A stretch of DNA of 64,000 nucleotides from Mycolicibacter sinensis (GTDB lineage: Bacteria > Actinomycetota > Actinomycetes > Mycobacteriales > Mycobacteriaceae). Below, piece by piece: positions 52,226-60,838 of this stretch; positions within the stretch are counted from its first letter, which is position 1, and each line of letters begins with the position of its first letter. The translations under genes were made by a program, and so were the position numbers. Under the pieces are notes generated by a model. It was not told the DNA's origin and did no database searches. It saw only the letters and a program-made list of their open reading frames with translations. Location: assembly GCF_001667375.1 (NCBI RefSeq), contig NZ_LZIN01000081.1:1-64000 (forward strand), given 5' to 3'.

Positions 52226-53275
52226 TTAGAGGTCGATGTCGACGTCGCCGACGGGCACCGACACACAGATCTGGATGTCTTCGCTCTCGGCGGTCGAGAG
52301 CGCTCCGGTGATCAGGTTTCGCACCGTGCCGCCGGTTTTGCGACAGGTGCAGCTGTGGCAGATGCCCATCCGGCATCCGCTGGCCGGCTGCAGGCCGGCT
52401 GCTTCGGCCTGTTCCAGCAGTGGCCGGCCGTCGTCGACCACCGAGATGGTGCTGCCGAGGAAGGTGACCTGGCCCCCGGAGGGGTCGGCCGAGAGTTCCG
52501 GCGGCACGAAGCTCTCCGAGATGGCGTCGGGCCGCTGCTCGCGCACGGCCGCCACCAGCGCCGGCGGGCCGCACACGTACACCGCGTCCGGTTCCGGGGT
52601 GGCCGCGGCCAGGTGCTCGGCGTCGAAATAGCCCTGCAGGTCACCGGCTTCGGGTGCCCGGGTGTAGCCGTGCAGCACCTTCACCCGCGGCATCGCGGCG
52701 AGTTCCTCGCGGTAGCAGGCCTCCTCGGGGGTGCGGGCATAGTGGATGAATGTCACCCGGCCGGAATAGCGTTCGGCGATCAGCGTGCGCAGCATCGACA
52801 TCACCGGGGTGATTCCGCTGCCACCGGAGATCAGCAGGATGCGCCGCGGCCGGATCGCCGGCAGCACGAAGTCGCCGCCGACTTTGTCCAGCCCGACGAT
52901 CATGCCGGGTCGGGCGTTGCGGTACAGGTGCTCGGAGATCAGGCCGGACTCGTGGCGCCCGATGGTGAGTTCGAGGAGCCGCTGCCCTTCGGCGCTGGCC
53001 GGCGAGTAGCACCGGGTGCGCCGGCGCCCGTCGACGTCGACGGACAGGTTGACGTGTTGGCCGGCCTTGAAGCCACCGAACGCGTCGTTGGGTTCCAACA
53101 GCAGGGTCACGCTGCGCGGCGTGGCGCGCCGAACGGCGACCACCCGGGCCCGGGCATCGTTGCGCGTCCAGGTCGGCGACACCAGTTCGGTGTAGCGGTC
53201 GACCCCGTGGGGGCCGGTGAGCAGGTCGACCAGGCTGGAGCCCAATACCCGCCGTGTCAACGTTTGAGTGAACAT
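52226..53275 (-). CDS. Ferredoxin-NAD(P) reductase-type electron donor for desaturase (Rv3230c-like)
   Basis: This 349-aa flavo-iron-sulfur protein has an FAD domain (TRCYSPASA, about residue 87) and an NAD domain with LISGGSGITPVMSMLR. The C-terminal plant-type [2Fe-2S] ferredoxin domain has SGCRMGICHSCTCR (Cx4Cx2C) and IQICVSVP. In M. tuberculosis Rv3230c passes electrons to the desaturase DesA3 encoded next to it, and the same pairing is seen here. The ATG lies 9 nt from the palindrome at 53285-53300, pointing to control by the divergent TetR. Confidence 0.9.
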   Translation of the reverse strand: MFTQTLTRRVLGSSLVDLLTGPHGVDRYTELVSPTWTRNDARARVVAVRRATPRSVTLLLEPNDAFGGFKAGQHVNLSVDVDGRRRTRCYSPASAEGQRLLELTIGRHESGLISEHLYRNARPGMIVGLDKVGGDFVLPAIRPRRILLISGGSGITPVMSMLRTLIAERYSGRVTFIHYARTPEEACYREELAAMPRVKVLHGYTRAPEAGDLQGYFDAEHLAAATPEPDAVYVCGPPALVAAVREQRPDAISESFVPPELSADPSGGQVTFLGSTISVVDDGRPLLEQAEAAGLQPASGCRMGICHSCTCRKTGGTVRNLITGALSTAESEDIQICVSVPVGDVDIDL

Positions 53276-53284
53276 ATGTACACA

Positions 53285-53300
53285 GTGAACAATCGTTCAC
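53285..53300. promoter_or_regulatory. Perfect palindrome GTGAACAATCGTTCAC, DesT-type operator
   Basis: Six-bp arms GTGAAC/GTTCAC surround a 4-bp centre, 9 bp from the reductase ATG. The arms resemble those I remember for DesT, the TetR repressor of a Pseudomonas acyl-CoA desaturase operon. A related degenerate copy overlaps the start of the adjacent TetR gene. Confidence 0.7.
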
Positions 53301-53335
53301 GGCCCGTCAAGGGATATCGCGCCTTTGTGTTACGC

Positions 53336-53361
53336 TTCACAGTCAGTGAACAGTCGTACGC
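53336..53361. promoter_or_regulatory. Second operator-like element over the TetR start codon
   Basis: TTCAC-N5-GTGAA (53336-53350) is a perfect inverted repeat. It overlaps GTGAACAGTCGTACGC (53346-53361), which matches the upstream palindrome at 13 of 16 positions. The GTG start codon of the regulator is part of it, suggesting autoregulation. Confidence 0.5.
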
Positions 53362-54053
53362 CGAATTCACGGTCGGGTCGAACGAGGCCGCCGCGCCCAC
53401 CCCGTGCCGAGCACCCACCCCGGCCCGAAAGACCGGAGCGGCCCTCGCGCGAGGAACGCAAGGAAGCCACCCGCCGCGCCATCATCAGCGCGGCGCTGAC
53501 CCTGCTCGACGAACGCAGCTTCAGCGCCCTGAGCCTGCGCGAGGTGACGCGGGCGGCCAACATCGTGCCGGCCGCCTTCTACCGGCACTTCGAGTCGATG
53601 GACGCATTGGGCCTGGTGCTCATCGACGAGTCGTTTGGGGCGCTGCGCGAGACGCTGCGCGACGCCCGCGGCGGCGGGGTCGATCCCAGCCGGATCATCG
53701 AGTCCTCGGTCGAAGTGCTGATCGACAGCGTCGCCTCCCGCCACGAATACTGGCGGTTCATCAACCGGGAACGCTTCAGCGGAATGACGGTGCTGCGCTA
53801 CGCGATTCGCACCGAGATCAAGTTGATCACCTCCGAGTTGGCCACCGACCTGGCCCGCTTCCCGGCGTTGAACGGGTGGAGCACCGAAGACCTGAACATC
53901 CTGGCGGGCCTGTTCGTCAACGCGATGACTGTCACCGCCGAGGCCATCGAGGAGGCCCCGGACGCCGAGACACTGGCCGAGATCAAGCACGTTGCCGTCA
54001 AACAACTTCGGATGATCGCTCTGGCTGCCGGGGGCTGGCGCAGCAAGCCCTGA
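53346..54053 (+). CDS. TetR-family regulator, DesT/fatty-acid-desaturation type
   Basis: This 235-aa regulator has a basic Pro/Arg-rich N-terminal tail (residues 1-40). The HTH with LSLREVTRAANIVPAAFYRHFESMDALGLVLIDESF resembles DesT, where NIVP.(A/S)FYRHF is characteristic. DesT-type proteins sense the saturation state of acyl-CoAs and control desaturase genes. It is divergent from the reductase-desaturase pair, with palindromic sites between. The start is uncertain: GTG at 53346 was chosen, an upstream TTG at 53325 is weaker, and the tail is low complexity. Confidence 0.85.
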   Translation: MNSRTPNSRSGRTRPPRPPRAEHPPRPERPERPSREERKEATRRAIISAALTLLDERSFSALSLREVTRAANIVPAAFYRHFESMDALGLVLIDESFGALRETLRDARGGGVDPSRIIESSVEVLIDSVASRHEYWRFINRERFSGMTVLRYAIRTEIKLITSELATDLARFPALNGWSTEDLNILAGLFVNAMTVTAEAIEEAPDAETLAEIKHVAVKQLRMIALAAGGWRSKP

Positions 54054-54111
54054 GCGGTGCACGTGGCGTGTGCGGATCTGGGCGTTTTGGGCCGCACGGC
54101 ACCCTGGTGTC

Positions 54112-54127
54112 GGTGTCCGGCGACACC
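54112..54127 (+). terminator. Hairpin GGTGTC-N4-GACACC after the TetR gene
   Basis: A 6-bp perfect stem with a CGGC loop lies 58 nt after the TetR stop. No U-tract follows, so terminator function is only possible. The rest of the 234-bp gap to the next gene shows no recognisable element. Confidence 0.35.
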
Positions 54128-54287
54128 TTCGCCGATACGCTCTATAGCAACAATTCGTCCAGCGGAAAGGCGCTCGAAATATCGGTCGGTTTCGCTATCC
54201 GGAGGTTCTTCCCATCGCTGCGACGGGTGCGAACGCGTTAGGCTCCTGGACGTTCGGACACGTGGGCGGAATCATCGGCAATCTTGC

Positions 54288-55028
54288 GTGTCTCCCGTGA
54301 AATTCTGGGCGGCACTGGCCTTTTTGGGCTTGGCTGTTGGCATCCCGAGCCTGTTGGGCTTGGTCTGGACGGTTATTTCGATCTCACGACACCACTACCT
54401 GACTTCTGCCGTAGCTCTCGGGTTTGCCATCTTTGGCTTCGGGCTGCTCGTACCCATCGTTCTGGCGAAGACCGGAAGGGCAAAGGTACGCGGCGACTAC
54501 GGTGCTGACGGAACCCTGGTTCGGCCGGATCGCAGGATCGACACGATCTCCCAGGTAACCGCATTTGCGCAGGTTCTGGCCATGAGCCTGTACGTGATTT
54601 TCGCTCCCCTCGGCAGGGTCGACATTCCGGTACCCCAAGGGATGCGTCCCTACTTCCTCTTCATCTGCGGCGCGGGAGCCCTATGGGGTCTGCCAAGTCT
54701 CTGGGCAATGCTCCGCCACGGCGGCATGAGCTACCTCCGGTTGACCGGGAAAGGGTTTGAGATCTGGCAAGGGTTGACATCGCGTTGCGATCCATGGAGC
54801 GACGTGAGCGGCGTCGCGGCGGCCGCGCCCGGCCGGCCCTGGCCGATGCGAGGCACCCTTTTCCTGTTGGGGTCCGATGGAAAGTCCTCCCCTTCGCTTG
54901 TGGTGGATTCCTTCACGCCGGGCGGGCACGCGCTGCGGGAATGGGTGCGGTTCTACTGGGAGCACCCCGAGCACCGGGCGGAACTGACCGACTTCCGTGC
55001 TTTGGAGCGCCTCCGCAACCTGACGTGA
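54288..55028 (+). CDS. Membrane protein of unknown function with PH-like C-terminal part
   Basis: This 246-aa protein has four hydrophobic segments: about residues 4-28, 36-58, 86-105 and 118-138. A soluble C-terminal part follows (LRLTGKGFEIWQGLTSRCDPWSDVSGVAA...FLLGSDGKSSPSLVVDSF). The beta-rich pattern, including a W-x-D-V segment, resembles bacterial PH-like domains. GTG at 54288 was chosen; a GTG three codons later is equally possible. Base composition is visibly less GC-rich than the neighbours. It stands alone on the plus strand. Confidence 0.65.
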   Translation: MSPVKFWAALAFLGLAVGIPSLLGLVWTVISISRHHYLTSAVALGFAIFGFGLLVPIVLAKTGRAKVRGDYGADGTLVRPDRRIDTISQVTAFAQVLAMSLYVIFAPLGRVDIPVPQGMRPYFLFICGAGALWGLPSLWAMLRHGGMSYLRLTGKGFEIWQGLTSRCDPWSDVSGVAAAAPGRPWPMRGTLFLLGSDGKSSPSLVVDSFTPGGHALREWVRFYWEHPEHRAELTDFRALERLRNLT

Positions 55029-55181
55029 GCCGAATGGACCGCCCTCGACCGCAGCCGCCGACCGAATCCTCAGTAACTTCCAGGCCAAATGATCGGAATG
55101 CGAGAGAAAGCTGAGTTTTTCCTGGGTGACTGCTACTGTCGCCGCCAACTGGTCCCACAACTTCGGCGACGGGAATCGATC

Positions 55182-56588
55182 GTGACAACAATCAAGCAGG
55201 TCCTGTGTGGTGCGGCGGTCGCCGGCCTGGTTGCCGGAACGGGCTCGGTGGTCGGGTCGCAGACCGGGCTGTCCGCGCTGGCCGCCGACTGGATGCTCAC
55301 CGCCGAGCACGTGCTGCTGATCGGCGTCGACGGCGTGAACCTCTCCAAGATCCTGGAGTACGCCTACAACGACGACAGCGGCTTCAAGCTCGCAATGGAC
55401 CAGGGCATCACCGGGGCCGCCACCGAGGTCAACCACACCACGATCTCCGGACCGTCGTGGTCGACGATCCTCACCGGGGTGTGGGACAACAAGCACGGGG
55501 TAATCAACAACCTGTTCCGGCCCGAGCCGTACGACAAATGGCCGTCGGTGTTCAACCTGATCGAGTACCACAAGCCGGAGATCGACACCACGATCATCAG
55601 CAACTGGCACTACCTCAACGAGCTGGCCGGCGCGGGCGGGTATGCGGCCGACAACAACGTCTTCGTCCCGACAGAGGGTAGCCCGGCCGACTCCGACGAG
55701 CTGGTCACCGCGCTCACCATCGCACAGATCATGGCGACCCAGAACAACCCCGACGACATCTCAAGCTTCTTGTTCTCCTACCAGTCGCAGGCCGATACAG
55801 CCGGACACTCGTTCGGTGGCGGGTCGGAGGAATACTCGCAGGCAGTAATCAATCTCGGCGCCAACATCAAGGAGATCCTGGCCGCGATAGCCGCGGTCAA
55901 GGCGATCACCGGCGACGACTGGTCGATCATGCTCACCACCGACCACGGCCACCAGCAGTCGCTGGGCTTCGGTCACGGCTTCCAGTCGCCCAACGAGACA
56001 ACGCAATTCGTCATCTTCGATCAAGCCGGAAATGACGCGACGGACGGCAGCCAGAGCCTGAACTACTCCATTGCCGATATCACGCCGACGATTCTGTCGC
56101 TATTCGGCATCCCGTTGCGGTCAGACTTCGACGGCGTCTCGCTGGTGGACGACCCGGCCGTGCTGGACGGCATTGTCACGCCCGTCGACCTCAAGCAGGC
56201 ACTGACCGACGCGATCGCGATGTTCGGCTACCCCAACATCGGCAACGACATCGAACTGGCCATCCGCACGGTGATCGCCAGCATCCCCTACTTCCTCGAC
56301 AAGGGGATCCTCGAAATCGACAAGTTCCTGCAGTCGATCGTCGATCAGGACATCTTTTTGCTCAGCGAGCTGGCCCAGGGAGCCCAGTGGGTGGTTAACA
56401 CCGTCGGTGGCGCGGTGGTGGACGTGACCAACTCGCTGGCCCTCGGTGTCGGGTACTTGACCGGTGCGGGAGTCATCGCGCCGACCGACGCGCCGCTGCC
56501 GCTGCCGGGAAGCGCCGACTTCAGCCTCCCCGACTTCCACGACACCGATCTGCCCTTGCTGCTCGACGTCGATGCCCTGCTGGGCTGA
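55182..56588 (+). CDS. Secreted type I phosphodiesterase/nucleotide pyrophosphatase, copy 1
   Basis: This 468-aa alkaline-phosphatase-superfamily enzyme has an N-terminal export signal (residues 1-30, VLCGAAVAGLVAGTGSVVG). Metal and nucleophile positions are visible as LIGVDGVN (Asp), TTISGPSWSTI (Thr/Ser nucleophile), DTAGHSFGGGS (Asp/His), TTDHGHQQ (Asp/His) and GHGFQSPNE (His). It should hydrolyse phosphodiesters outside the membrane; the substrate is unknown. The C-terminus is a hydrophobic extension ending LPLLLDVDALLG. The GTG at 55182 keeps the signal peptide at the N-terminus. A closely similar gene follows after 3 nt. Confidence 0.88.
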   Translation: MTTIKQVLCGAAVAGLVAGTGSVVGSQTGLSALAADWMLTAEHVLLIGVDGVNLSKILEYAYNDDSGFKLAMDQGITGAATEVNHTTISGPSWSTILTGVWDNKHGVINNLFRPEPYDKWPSVFNLIEYHKPEIDTTIISNWHYLNELAGAGGYAADNNVFVPTEGSPADSDELVTALTIAQIMATQNNPDDISSFLFSYQSQADTAGHSFGGGSEEYSQAVINLGANIKEILAAIAAVKAITGDDWSIMLTTDHGHQQSLGFGHGFQSPNETTQFVIFDQAGNDATDGSQSLNYSIADITPTILSLFGIPLRSDFDGVSLVDDPAVLDGIVTPVDLKQALTDAIAMFGYPNIGNDIELAIRTVIASIPYFLDKGILEIDKFLQSIVDQDIFLLSELAQGAQWVVNTVGGAVVDVTNSLALGVGYLTGAGVIAPTDAPLPLPGSADFSLPDFHDTDLPLLLDVDALLG

Positions 56589-56591
56589 TTC

Positions 56592-58052
56592 ATGACAACG
56601 CTCAAGCAGTTTCTCTGCGGCGCAACCGTTGCCGGCCTGGTCGCCGGAACGGGGGCGGCGATCGGGGCGCAGCCGGGACTGTCCACGCTGAGCGCCGAGT
56701 GGATGCTTGCCGCCGAACACGTGCTGCTGCTCGGCACCGACGGGACCAACCTGGACAAGATCCTGGAGTATGCCTACAGCGACGACAGCGGCTTCAAGAT
56801 GCTGATGGACCGCGGCGTCACCGCCGCCACCAGCATCATCGGTCACCAGACGATGTCCACTCCGTCGTGGTCGACGATCCTGACCGGGGTGTGGGACGAC
56901 AAGCACGGCGTGGTCAGCAACGTCTACCGCCCCGAGCCGTACACGACCTGGCCGTCGGTGTTCAACCTGATCGAGTACAACAAACCGGAGATCGACACCA
57001 CCGTCATCTCCGGCCGGGGCCTGTTCACCGAGATGGCCTCCACCGGTGGCTATCCCGCCGACAACATCATCGCTATCTCCGGCGGCTCGACGTCGGCGGA
57101 GATGGATGCGCTGGCCACCGAAGCGACCGTCGCCAAGATTCTGAGCACCACGGAGAACCCGGACCTTTCGACCTTCATATTCGCCTACCAGTCGCAGGTC
57201 GACCACGCCGGACATTCGTTCAGCGGCGGGTCGGAAGAGTACGCCCAAGCCGTCATCAATGTCGGGGCCAACTTCAAACAGATTCTGGAGGCGGTCGCCC
57301 AGGCCGAGACGGCCACCGGCGACCGCTGGACGATCATCGCCGTCACCGACCACGGCCATCAGCAGACCGTGACCCTGCCGGGTTTCAGCCTCGGCCACGG
57401 CTTCCAGACACCCAATGAGACGTCGAGTTTCATCATGTTCTCGCTGGCCGGAAATGATGCGCAGGCCGGCGGCCAGAACCTGAGCTATCAGACCGTCGAC
57501 ATCACGCCGACGATCTTGCAGGCCTTCGGGATCCCGATGCGCTCGGACTTCGACGGCACCCCGATGCAGAGCGACCCGGAGATCTTGAACGGCTTCATCA
57601 TGCCGGTCGACCTCAAGCAGTCCCTCACCGATGCGATCCATAGCTTCGGCTACCCGAACATCGGCACCGACATCATGCTGAGCATCCGCGCGCTGGCCGG
57701 CGGCGCCGGCTTCTTCCTCGAAAGTTACGTCTTGCCGCCGATCCTCAACTACCTGCAGACGATCATCGACCAGGACATCTTCCTGATCAGCGGGCTGGCC
57801 GAGGGCGCCCAGTGGATGCTCAAGACCGTCGGTGGGGTCGCGGCCGACGTGCTCACAGATGTGGGCAGAGCGGTCGCCTACCTGACCGGGGCCGGCGTCA
57901 TCCCGCCAAACGACGACCCGCTTCCGCCGCCGGGAAGTGCCGAGTTCACCGGCTCGCTGGAGGCCTTGTTGGCCGGCCACACTTTTGCTGCCCCCGACCT
58001 GGGAGACGCCGACTCCCCGCTGCTGCTCGACGTCGACGCATTGGTGGGCTGA
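56592..58052 (+). CDS. Secreted type I phosphodiesterase/nucleotide pyrophosphatase, copy 2
   Basis: This 486-aa paralog of the preceding gene is similar along its whole length, from KQFLCGATVAGLVAGTGAAIG to the shared tail SPLLLDVDALVG. Active-site segments are conserved: LLGTDGTN, TMSTPSWSTI, DHAGHSFSGGS, VTDHGHQQ and GHGFQTPNE. It is longer by insertions such as QQTVTLPGFSLGHG and a C-terminal linker. It starts 3 nt after copy 1, so both are co-transcribed. A tandem duplication with later divergence explains the pair. Confidence 0.88.
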   Translation: MTTLKQFLCGATVAGLVAGTGAAIGAQPGLSTLSAEWMLAAEHVLLLGTDGTNLDKILEYAYSDDSGFKMLMDRGVTAATSIIGHQTMSTPSWSTILTGVWDDKHGVVSNVYRPEPYTTWPSVFNLIEYNKPEIDTTVISGRGLFTEMASTGGYPADNIIAISGGSTSAEMDALATEATVAKILSTTENPDLSTFIFAYQSQVDHAGHSFSGGSEEYAQAVINVGANFKQILEAVAQAETATGDRWTIIAVTDHGHQQTVTLPGFSLGHGFQTPNETSSFIMFSLAGNDAQAGGQNLSYQTVDITPTILQAFGIPMRSDFDGTPMQSDPEILNGFIMPVDLKQSLTDAIHSFGYPNIGTDIMLSIRALAGGAGFFLESYVLPPILNYLQTIIDQDIFLISGLAEGAQWMLKTVGGVAADVLTDVGRAVAYLTGAGVIPPNDDPLPPPGSAEFTGSLEALLAGHTFAAPDLGDADSPLLLDVDALVG

Positions 58053-58093
58053 TACTTCTCCGCACGACCAGTGTGCAACGAAGGAGCGGCGAC

Positions 58094-59212
58094 GTGAAGA
58101 CCCCCATCTGCGAGCAATACGGCATCGACTTCCCGCTGTTCGCCTTCAGCCACTGCCGCGATGTGGTCGCCGCGGTGACGAACGCGGGCGGCTTCGGCGT
58201 GCTCGGCGGTGCCGCCTACACCCCGGAGCAGCTGGATCAGGAACTGAGCTGGATCGACGAGCAGGTGAAGGGAAAGCCGTACGGCATCGACATCATCGTG
58301 CCCGCCAAATTCGAGGGCAAGGGCGAGGATCTGTCCGGGCGCCAACTGTCCGAGCGGATCCCGGACGACTACCGAGCCTTTATCGCAGAGTTGTTGGCGC
58401 AGCACGACATCGAGCCCGACCAGACTCCGCGGCTGGGATCGGCCATGCTGACTGGTAGCTCGGGAGAACAGCTGCTTGAGGTTGCCGTCGCCCATCCCAT
58501 TCGCCTGATGGCCAATGCGCTCGGCGTGCCACCGGACTACATGATCCAGTCCGGAAAAGACCACGACATCCCGGTCGCGGCCCTGGTCGGCGCCAAGGAA
58601 CACGCCCTCAAGCAGGTCGCGTGCGGTGTCGACCTGATCGTGGCGCAGGGCACCGAGGCCGGTGGCCACTGCGGCGAAGTCTCCACGCTGGTACTGGTTC
58701 CCGAAGTCATCGAGGCCATCGACGACGCGGTGCCCGTGCTCGCCGCCGGCGGGATCGTGACGGGTCGGCAGATGGCAGCCTGCGTGGCCCTGGGTGCGGC
58801 CGGAGCATGGACCGGTTCGGTGTGGCTGACCACCGAGGAAGCCGAAACCGCCCCGCACACCGTGCAGAAAATGCTTGCAGCCACTTCGCGAGACACTATT
58901 CGCTCCACCGGGCGCACCGGGAAACCGGCTCGCCAACTGGTCTCGGAGTGGACGGATGCGTGGCGCCCCAACGAGAAAGGGCACCCCACGTTGCCGCTGC
59001 CGCTGCAGTCCATGCTGGCCGAACCGGTACTTCGCCGCGTCGATATGTTGGCGGCGTCCGGGCACCCGGGAGCGCAAGCGCTGGCCACCTATTTCGTCGG
59101 CCAAGGCGTGGGCCTGATGAACAAAGTGCGGCCGGCGCGCGATGTGGTGTTCGAGTTCGTGGAGGATTACCTCACGGCCGCCGAACGGCTCGGCGACTCC
59201 GTTCGCGACTGA
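58094..59212 (+). CDS. Nitronate monooxygenase/2-nitropropane dioxygenase-like FMN enzyme
   Basis: This 372-aa TIM-barrel flavoprotein has VTNAGGFGVLGGAAYTPEQL at the N-terminus, the FMN-phosphate motif AQGTEAGGHCGEVSTLVLVPEV and AAGGIVTGRQMAACVALGAAG. It is similar to NMO-type enzymes that oxidise nitronates; some relatives are trans-enoyl reductases, so the reaction is not fixed. AAGGAG at 58081-58086 lies 7 nt before the GTG. It follows the phosphodiesterase pair by 41 nt and converges with the acetyltransferase gene. Confidence 0.88.
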   Translation: MKTPICEQYGIDFPLFAFSHCRDVVAAVTNAGGFGVLGGAAYTPEQLDQELSWIDEQVKGKPYGIDIIVPAKFEGKGEDLSGRQLSERIPDDYRAFIAELLAQHDIEPDQTPRLGSAMLTGSSGEQLLEVAVAHPIRLMANALGVPPDYMIQSGKDHDIPVAALVGAKEHALKQVACGVDLIVAQGTEAGGHCGEVSTLVLVPEVIEAIDDAVPVLAAGGIVTGRQMAACVALGAAGAWTGSVWLTTEEAETAPHTVQKMLAATSRDTIRSTGRTGKPARQLVSEWTDAWRPNEKGHPTLPLPLQSMLAEPVLRRVDMLAASGHPGAQALATYFVGQGVGLMNKVRPARDVVFEFVEDYLTAAERLGDSVRD

Positions 59213-59215
59213 GTG

Positions 59216-59827
59216 CTACGGCCTCTGGGGCGCGCGCCACATCTTCCACAGCGTCGGCCCGCCGCCCGGCAAGGTGATCTCCCCGATCACCTGAAAGCCG
59301 AAACGCTCGTAGTACGGCACGTTTTCGAGCTTGCTGGACTCCAGATACGCCGGGGCGTACTCGGCATCGCAGCGCTCCAGTCGGGATCGCATCACGGCCT
59401 GCCCGAACCCGCGCCCACGCACCAAGGGGTCGCTGCCGATCACCGCCAGATACCAGTGCGGCTCTTCAGGATGGTTGGCCTCCAACAGATCCGAGATCGC
59501 CCGCCCGCGGGCGAGATGCCGACCGAACGACCAGATCAGTGCCGGCACCATCCGCAGCTGCGACGCCTTCGACTGCTTCCACTGGTTGGGCGGATCCCAC
59601 AGCGCCGCCGCCCCGACGGTCGTGCCGTCACATGCCACCTCGACTCCGCCGCCGCCCAGGTGGTGGTAGCGGGTCGACGTGGCGAAGAACTTCGACAGCT
59701 GTGCGGTGCGGCGGTCATCGTCGGGCAGCATCCACACCGATACCGGATCGTCATAGAACGCGCGCCCCAACGTCGCAGCAAGCGGTGAGATATCGGGTTT
59801 GCGCGCGGGCCGCACCTCAATAGCCAT
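59216..59827 (-). CDS. GNAT-family N-acetyltransferase
   Basis: This 203-aa acetyltransferase has the acetyl-CoA loop LVRGRGFGQAVM (RGxGxG-type, about residue 145), WYLAVIGSDP before it and LESSKLENVPYYERFGF after it. The substrate is unknown. The gene converges with the nitronate monooxygenase (3-nt gap) and is divergent from the dipeptidase, with 54 bp between the starts. No unusual features are seen. Confidence 0.9.
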   Translation of the reverse strand: MAIEVRPARKPDISPLAATLGRAFYDDPVSVWMLPDDDRRTAQLSKFFATSTRYHHLGGGGVEVACDGTTVGAAALWDPPNQWKQSKASQLRMVPALIWSFGRHLARGRAISDLLEANHPEEPHWYLAVIGSDPLVRGRGFGQAVMRSRLERCDAEYAPAYLESSKLENVPYYERFGFQVIGEITLPGGGPTLWKMWRAPQRP

Positions 59828-59881
59828 TCGGCCAGATTAATGCGTCGCATCCGCGCGTCCTACAGAGCAAGATCAGGCCCT

Positions 59882-60838
59882 ATGAGCACCCTGCTGTGGG
59901 ATCAGCACACCTGCCTGCCGCTGCGTGAGGGCACGGACGTGGCTCCGCTGAACCGCTACCAGACAGCCGGCGGCGCGGTGCTGTCGGTGAACGCGGGCTA
60001 TGCCCCGCAGCGGTTCGCCGACACCCTGGCGCTGCTGCGGCATTTTCACCGCGCAATCGAGGCCCGCCCGGGCCTGGCGGTGGCGGCCGGCCTGGCCGAT
60101 GTCGAGGCGATCACCGGCGCCGGCGGCATCGCGGTGGTGTTCGACCTGGAGGACGCCAATCCCCTCGATGACGAGCTGGACAATCTGGCCGTGCTGGTCG
60201 AGCACGGGGTGCGCACCTTGCTGCCTACCTACAATCACGCCAACCGGGCCGGCCACGGCTGCCTGGACGCCAACGACGGTGGGCTCACCGGGTGGGGCCG
60301 CGCGATCGTCGCCGAAATGAACCGCGTCGGCATGGTTCCCGACGGCTCGCACTGCAGCGTCCGCACCGGGCTTGATTTGTGCGACGTCTCGACCGGCCCG
60401 GTTGTCTACAGCCACTCCTGCATGCGTGCGATCTGGGATCACCCGCGCAATATCACCGACGATCAGGCCCGGGCATGCGCGGCCACCGGTGGCGTCGTCG
60501 GGATTACCGGAGTGGGAATCTTCCTGGGCCCCAACACTCCAACCCTTGAGGCGATGACGCGCCACCTGGAGTACGCGGTCGAGCTGGTGGGCGTCGAACA
60601 TGTCGGGGTCAGCACCGATTTCTCGTTCGATCACACCGAGATCACCGAGGAGATGGCCGCCAACCCGCAGTTGTTCGACGCCAGCTACACCCGCTGGGGC
60701 CCCATCCAGTGGATGCCGCCGGAGACTTGGCTGCGGTTAGGCGAGCACTTGTCGGCGCGCGGCTGGGCCGACACCGATATCGCCGCGGTGTTGGGTGGCA
60801 ACTTCCACCGGGTGGCCCGACAGGCCTGGGGTGCTTAA
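59882..60838 (+). CDS. Membrane-dipeptidase (peptidase M19)-like protein
   Basis: This 318-aa metallopeptidase-like TIM barrel has the first metal pair in LLWDQHTCLP (D-x-H), a bridging glutamate in VFDLEDANPLDD, a histidine in VYSHSCMRAIWDHPRNITDDQ and an aspartate in VSTDFSFDH. M19 enzymes hydrolyse dipeptides, including D-amino-acid and beta-lactam-like substrates. No signal peptide is seen, so the protein is probably cytoplasmic. The ATG at 59882 was chosen; an earlier in-frame ATG lies within the promoter gap. It converges with the hydrolase gene. Confidence 0.87.
   Translation: MSTLLWDQHTCLPLREGTDVAPLNRYQTAGGAVLSVNAGYAPQRFADTLALLRHFHRAIEARPGLAVAAGLADVEAITGAGGIAVVFDLEDANPLDDELDNLAVLVEHGVRTLLPTYNHANRAGHGCLDANDGGLTGWGRAIVAEMNRVGMVPDGSHCSVRTGLDLCDVSTGPVVYSHSCMRAIWDHPRNITDDQARACAATGGVVGITGVGIFLGPNTPTLEAMTRHLEYAVELVGVEHVGVSTDFSFDHTEITEEMAANPQLFDASYTRWGPIQWMPPETWLRLGEHLSARGWADTDIAAVLGGNFHRVARQAWGA

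Noticed and set aside
53325..53345. TTG start at 53325 for the DesT-like regulator
   Set aside because: TTG is less likely than GTG at 53346, and the extra residues MCYASQS lie within the operator region.
56121..57980. 619-codon open frame on the minus strand
   Set aside because: It is the mirror of the two phosphodiesterase genes, and its apparent internal repeats only reflect their duplication.
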